From an uncultured Alphaproteobacteria bacterium (GTDB taxonomy: Bacteria > Pseudomonadota > Alphaproteobacteria > CASFRQ01 > SAAU01): a stretch of DNA of 6,128 nt. Numbering within the stretch: position 1 is the first letter of the stretch; the number at the start of each line of letters is the position of its first letter. The stretch is taken from positions 1 to 6,128 of the forward strand of contig CASFRQ010000093.1 of assembly GCA_949296785.1 (NCBI GenBank), in the 5' to 3' direction. The position numbers were made by a program, and so were the translations under genes. The notes under the pieces were generated by a model. It worked only from the letters and a program-made list of their open reading frames with translations, was not told the DNA's origin and did no database searches. Shown here piece after piece: positions 4,140 to 6,128 of this stretch.

Positions 4140-5501
4140 ATGTCCAGTATATTTAATGATCCCGAATGGGAACAACAAAGAAAAGAGATGCTCTCCAATT
4201 GGGCTCGCAGAGACGGAGAAGTCAAAGTAGATATGGGTGAAACGGAAGAATATATGCCGGCGGAAGAGTTCTTGGCATTAAGGCAAAAATATCCGAACGG
4301 AAATATGCGTTTGTCGGAGCCTCAGGAGGCCGTTAAAGTTTTTAAGGATAAAGGCTTGCCTCTGCCGGCGGAATTAAGTTTTGCCGGAAGTGTAAAACCT
4401 ATTTTCGGCCAGGAAGATGCCTATAACGGCTCAGCTTCCTTTCCTGCCGAAACTTTTAATTTTCCGGCAAATGCCAATGAAGGATATCAAGCAGGTTTAG
4501 GTTTCTCTCCTGTTGTCTCTGCCATGCAAATGCCGGAAGATGGACGGACAAATATTAGGTTAAAAACTAGAGATGATCTGGAACCGATGTACGAATCTAA
4601 TGGAATTAAGAACACTTTTTTAGAGCTTGAAGATAAATTTCCTATTATAAAGAAAGTGGCCACAGTGGCTGAAGGTGCATTTCCAATTATACAGAAAGTT
4701 AACAAGGATGTGAATCTACTTGAAATACTAATAAATTCTATAAAGAAGGAAAAAAATAAAGATGTAGAATATTATAAGAATTATTATCCAGTTCAAGATT
4801 TTAAAGATAGTCCTATTTTTAAGAATCCTGAGTATGGAAATAAAACTGCAGCTATTTTAGATGAAAAATATAAAAATTATGATTCTGGTATAAAAAACAA
4901 GTGGGTAAATTTAAATAAGGTAAAAGAGCCCTTTCACTCTATTTTAGTTCAAAAAGATTATATTAATCCAGGTAATAAAATTGATAAACTTTTGGCGGTG
5001 GGTGATTTTGCTAGAGCTGCTTTTTCATTAGATGCAAATGCTCTAATTGGTTCAGATAAATTTGAACATTGTCGTGCAAATTATGATGCGACAAAGAGAG
5101 GTCCCAATGGCCTTGAAGCCGCTAAGGATTTGTCAGATTTAAGAGAATATGGAAACCAGTTAGGAACACCATATTTTAAATTCGTTAAATTTTTGACATC
5201 AAAAAATGCTAAAAAAGAATTTGATACTTTTACAAGAAGTGTAAAAGAAAAATATAATCTTTCAGATGAAGAATTGTCTCCTCTACTTATTAGTATTCTT
5301 TTCTTTAATATAAAGCTAGATCAATTGAGGAATGAAGAAAAAATTGAAAGTTTTTATGATAATATTGCTAATGAAAGAGGGCGAATGGGTGCTCAAGCTG
5401 GATTAAGTTTATTTGAAACATGCCCTAGAGATGTAAAAGTATATTATAAAGATGGAACTAATGATGATTTTAGAAACTATATCTTAAACAAAAATAAATA
5501 A
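4140..5501 (+). CDS. two-part protein of unknown function, possible phage-linked effector
   Basis: The family is not recognised; 453 residues. Residues 1-135 are acidic (QQRKEMLSNWARRDGE, ETEEYMPAEEF) and then Gly/Ala/Phe/Pro-rich without obvious secondary structure (about 80-130), like a tether or packaging segment. From about residue 138 the protein becomes Lys/Asn/Tyr-rich and the DNA drops sharply in G+C: 27 of 60 bases at 4261-4320, 12 of 60 at 4861-4920, 15 of 60 at 5221-5280. The C-terminal part contains SDKFEHCRANYDATKRG (305-321) with LSDLREYGNQ (331-340), and later DNIANERGRMGAQAGL (407-422) ending in ETC (426-428). Such paired His-Cys-Asn and Asp-Asn-Gly blocks look like a compact domain with conserved polar residues. 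There is no signal peptide or membrane helix. A membrane protein gene follows 158 bases downstream. A conserved head with a foreign tail is typical of polymorphic toxins, but a structural or accessory phage protein is also possible. Confidence 0.85.
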   Translation: MSSIFNDPEWEQQRKEMLSNWARRDGEVKVDMGETEEYMPAEEFLALRQKYPNGNMRLSEPQEAVKVFKDKGLPLPAELSFAGSVKPIFGQEDAYNGSASFPAETFNFPANANEGYQAGLGFSPVVSAMQMPEDGRTNIRLKTRDDLEPMYESNGIKNTFLELEDKFPIIKKVATVAEGAFPIIQKVNKDVNLLEILINSIKKEKNKDVEYYKNYYPVQDFKDSPIFKNPEYGNKTAAILDEKYKNYDSGIKNKWVNLNKVKEPFHSILVQKDYINPGNKIDKLLAVGDFARAAFSLDANALIGSDKFEHCRANYDATKRGPNGLEAAKDLSDLREYGNQLGTPYFKFVKFLTSKNAKKEFDTFTRSVKEKYNLSDEELSPLLISILFFNIKLDQLRNEEKIESFYDNIANERGRMGAQAGLSLFETCPRDVKVYYKDGTNDDFRNYILNKNK

Positions 5502-5551
5502 ACTGAAAAAACATTTTATCATATGTATATGTAGCTACTTAGGTAAAAAAT

Positions 5552-5569
5552 AATATCTGGACAGATATT
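5552..5569. repeat. 7-bp inverted repeat in the gap before the membrane protein gene
   Basis: AATATCT (5552-5558) and AGATATT (5563-5569) are exact reverse complements around GGAC, in an A/T-rich gap (5502-5659). It could be a weak terminator for the preceding gene, since it is followed by TTATATTATG rather than a clean T run, or an operator for the next gene. No good promoter is visible beside it. Confidence 0.4.
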
Positions 5570-5659
5570 TTATATTATGATATTAAACTAAAAGAGGATT
5601 TTTTTATAAGGATAAAAATTTTATTAGAAATGTGATATGATTTTTATAAGAGAGGTTTA

Positions 5660-6128
5660 ATGAAACAATTTTTTCAAGTTCTTCAGGTATTAAAATTCAT
5701 ACTTCTTTTATTCGTAGTTCCTCTTCTTATTTTTAACTTTTCTATTGTTTCAGATGGAGAGTATCTGACGGAGGGGGTGCCGATTGAAAAAGTTTTATCC
5801 TTATTTTTCCTCTCTTTTTATCCTGTTTGCCTTATTTTATGGGGGATAGGGAAAAAATATAAAAGCGAAGTTTTATTTGAAATTGTAAATTATTTGGAAA
5901 ATATTCTTTTGTTTGTTTTTATATTTTTGCCTTTTTTGTTGTTTTTTATGACTTTTGTTCCATTTGCTTCATTATGGGTTTTATTTTTTATTTCCGTCTA
6001 CCTTGTATTCCTTGAAGTTAAAAGAAAAAGTTTCTCTCAGCAAAAGACGGTAGAAAATATGCCATTGGATGAAAATAAAGTCGTTGAAAAAGATATTATA
6101 GAAAAATACGAGAAAGTGAAGACGGTAA
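5660..6128 (+). CDS. four-helix membrane protein, 3' end outside window
   Basis: ATG at 5660 follows AAGAGAGG (5648-5655) at 4 bases. The frame is open for 156 codons to the window edge; the TAA in the last three bases is out of frame, so the gene continues. Hydrophobic segments at about residues 10-30, 45-64, 81-100 and 101-118 predict four inner-membrane helices. A K/R-rich stretch (EVKRKS, 119-124) and a charged cytoplasmic-looking tail (DENKVVEKDIIEKYEKVK) follow. No enzyme motif or known family is recognised. G+C is low (19 of 60 bases at 5821-5880, 16 of 60 at 5941-6000), like the tail of the preceding gene. Position and size would suit an immunity protein for the 453-residue protein, but this is a guess from context; a holin-like or general membrane protein is an alternative. 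Confidence 0.75.
   Translation, partial: MKQFFQVLQVLKFILLLFVVPLLIFNFSIVSDGEYLTEGVPIEKVLSLFFLSFYPVCLILWGIGKKYKSEVLFEIVNYLENILLFVFIFLPFLLFFMTFVPFASLWVLFFISVYLVFLEVKRKSFSQQKTVENMPLDENKVVEKDIIEKYEKVKTV

Noticed and set aside
5636..5641. TATGAT as the -10 of the membrane protein gene
   Set aside because: No acceptable -35 at 16-18 bases upstream, and the start point would fall only about 10 bases before the ATG.
1..6128. CRISPR array, tRNA or rRNA
   Set aside because: No regularly spaced repeats and no cloverleaf or rRNA signature was seen on either strand.

Overview
The window comes from a bacterium with fairly low to moderate G+C. Line counts run from about 55% G+C in the best-conserved part of the phage gene to 20-25% in the right-hand third. 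It has strong Shine-Dalgarno sites, sigma70-type promoters (TTGACA or TTGCAA with 17-bp spacers) and Rho-independent-type hairpins followed by T runs. Nothing in it fixes the species. An RNase J-type enzyme with this promoter style would fit a low-G+C alphaproteobacterium, but that is only an inference. All recognisable genes lie on the + strand.

Layout. Positions 1-746 hold no convincing gene: perhaps the last codons of an upstream gene, one doubtful small ORF, a candidate promoter-hairpin-terminator RNA unit (about 284-452), more pairable sequence to about 551, and then the promoter (680-708) of the first real gene. Positions 747-2369 encode a metallo-beta-lactamase/beta-CASP nuclease of RNase J type. 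Positions 2441-2598 are a dense control region: a perfect 21-bp inverted repeat over the -35 of a near-consensus promoter, a second dyad at the start point, a long hairpin with a T7 run whose 3' arm carries a Shine-Dalgarno, and an 18-codon ORF overlapping the next gene by ATGA. Positions 2595-3926 encode an intact phage terminase large subunit, closed by a hairpin plus T7 over its stop codon. Positions 3943-4139 hold a doubtful 59-residue ORF and an A/T hairpin. Positions 4140-5501 encode an unrecognised 453-residue protein whose first third matches its neighbours in composition while the rest is very A+T rich. From 5660 to the window edge runs a four-helix membrane protein, incomplete at its 3' end.

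How it may work together. The terminase has no small subunit, portal or capsid gene beside it, so this looks like a relic or a cargo-carrying phage-derived island rather than a complete prophage module. The order of phage gene, then a two-part protein with a composition break, then a small membrane protein resembles a polymorphic effector with an immunity partner. It could equally be an accessory (moron-like) insertion. That is the most interesting hypothesis here, and it is inference. The repressible-looking promoter with hairpin leader before the terminase is the best-supported regulatory signal.
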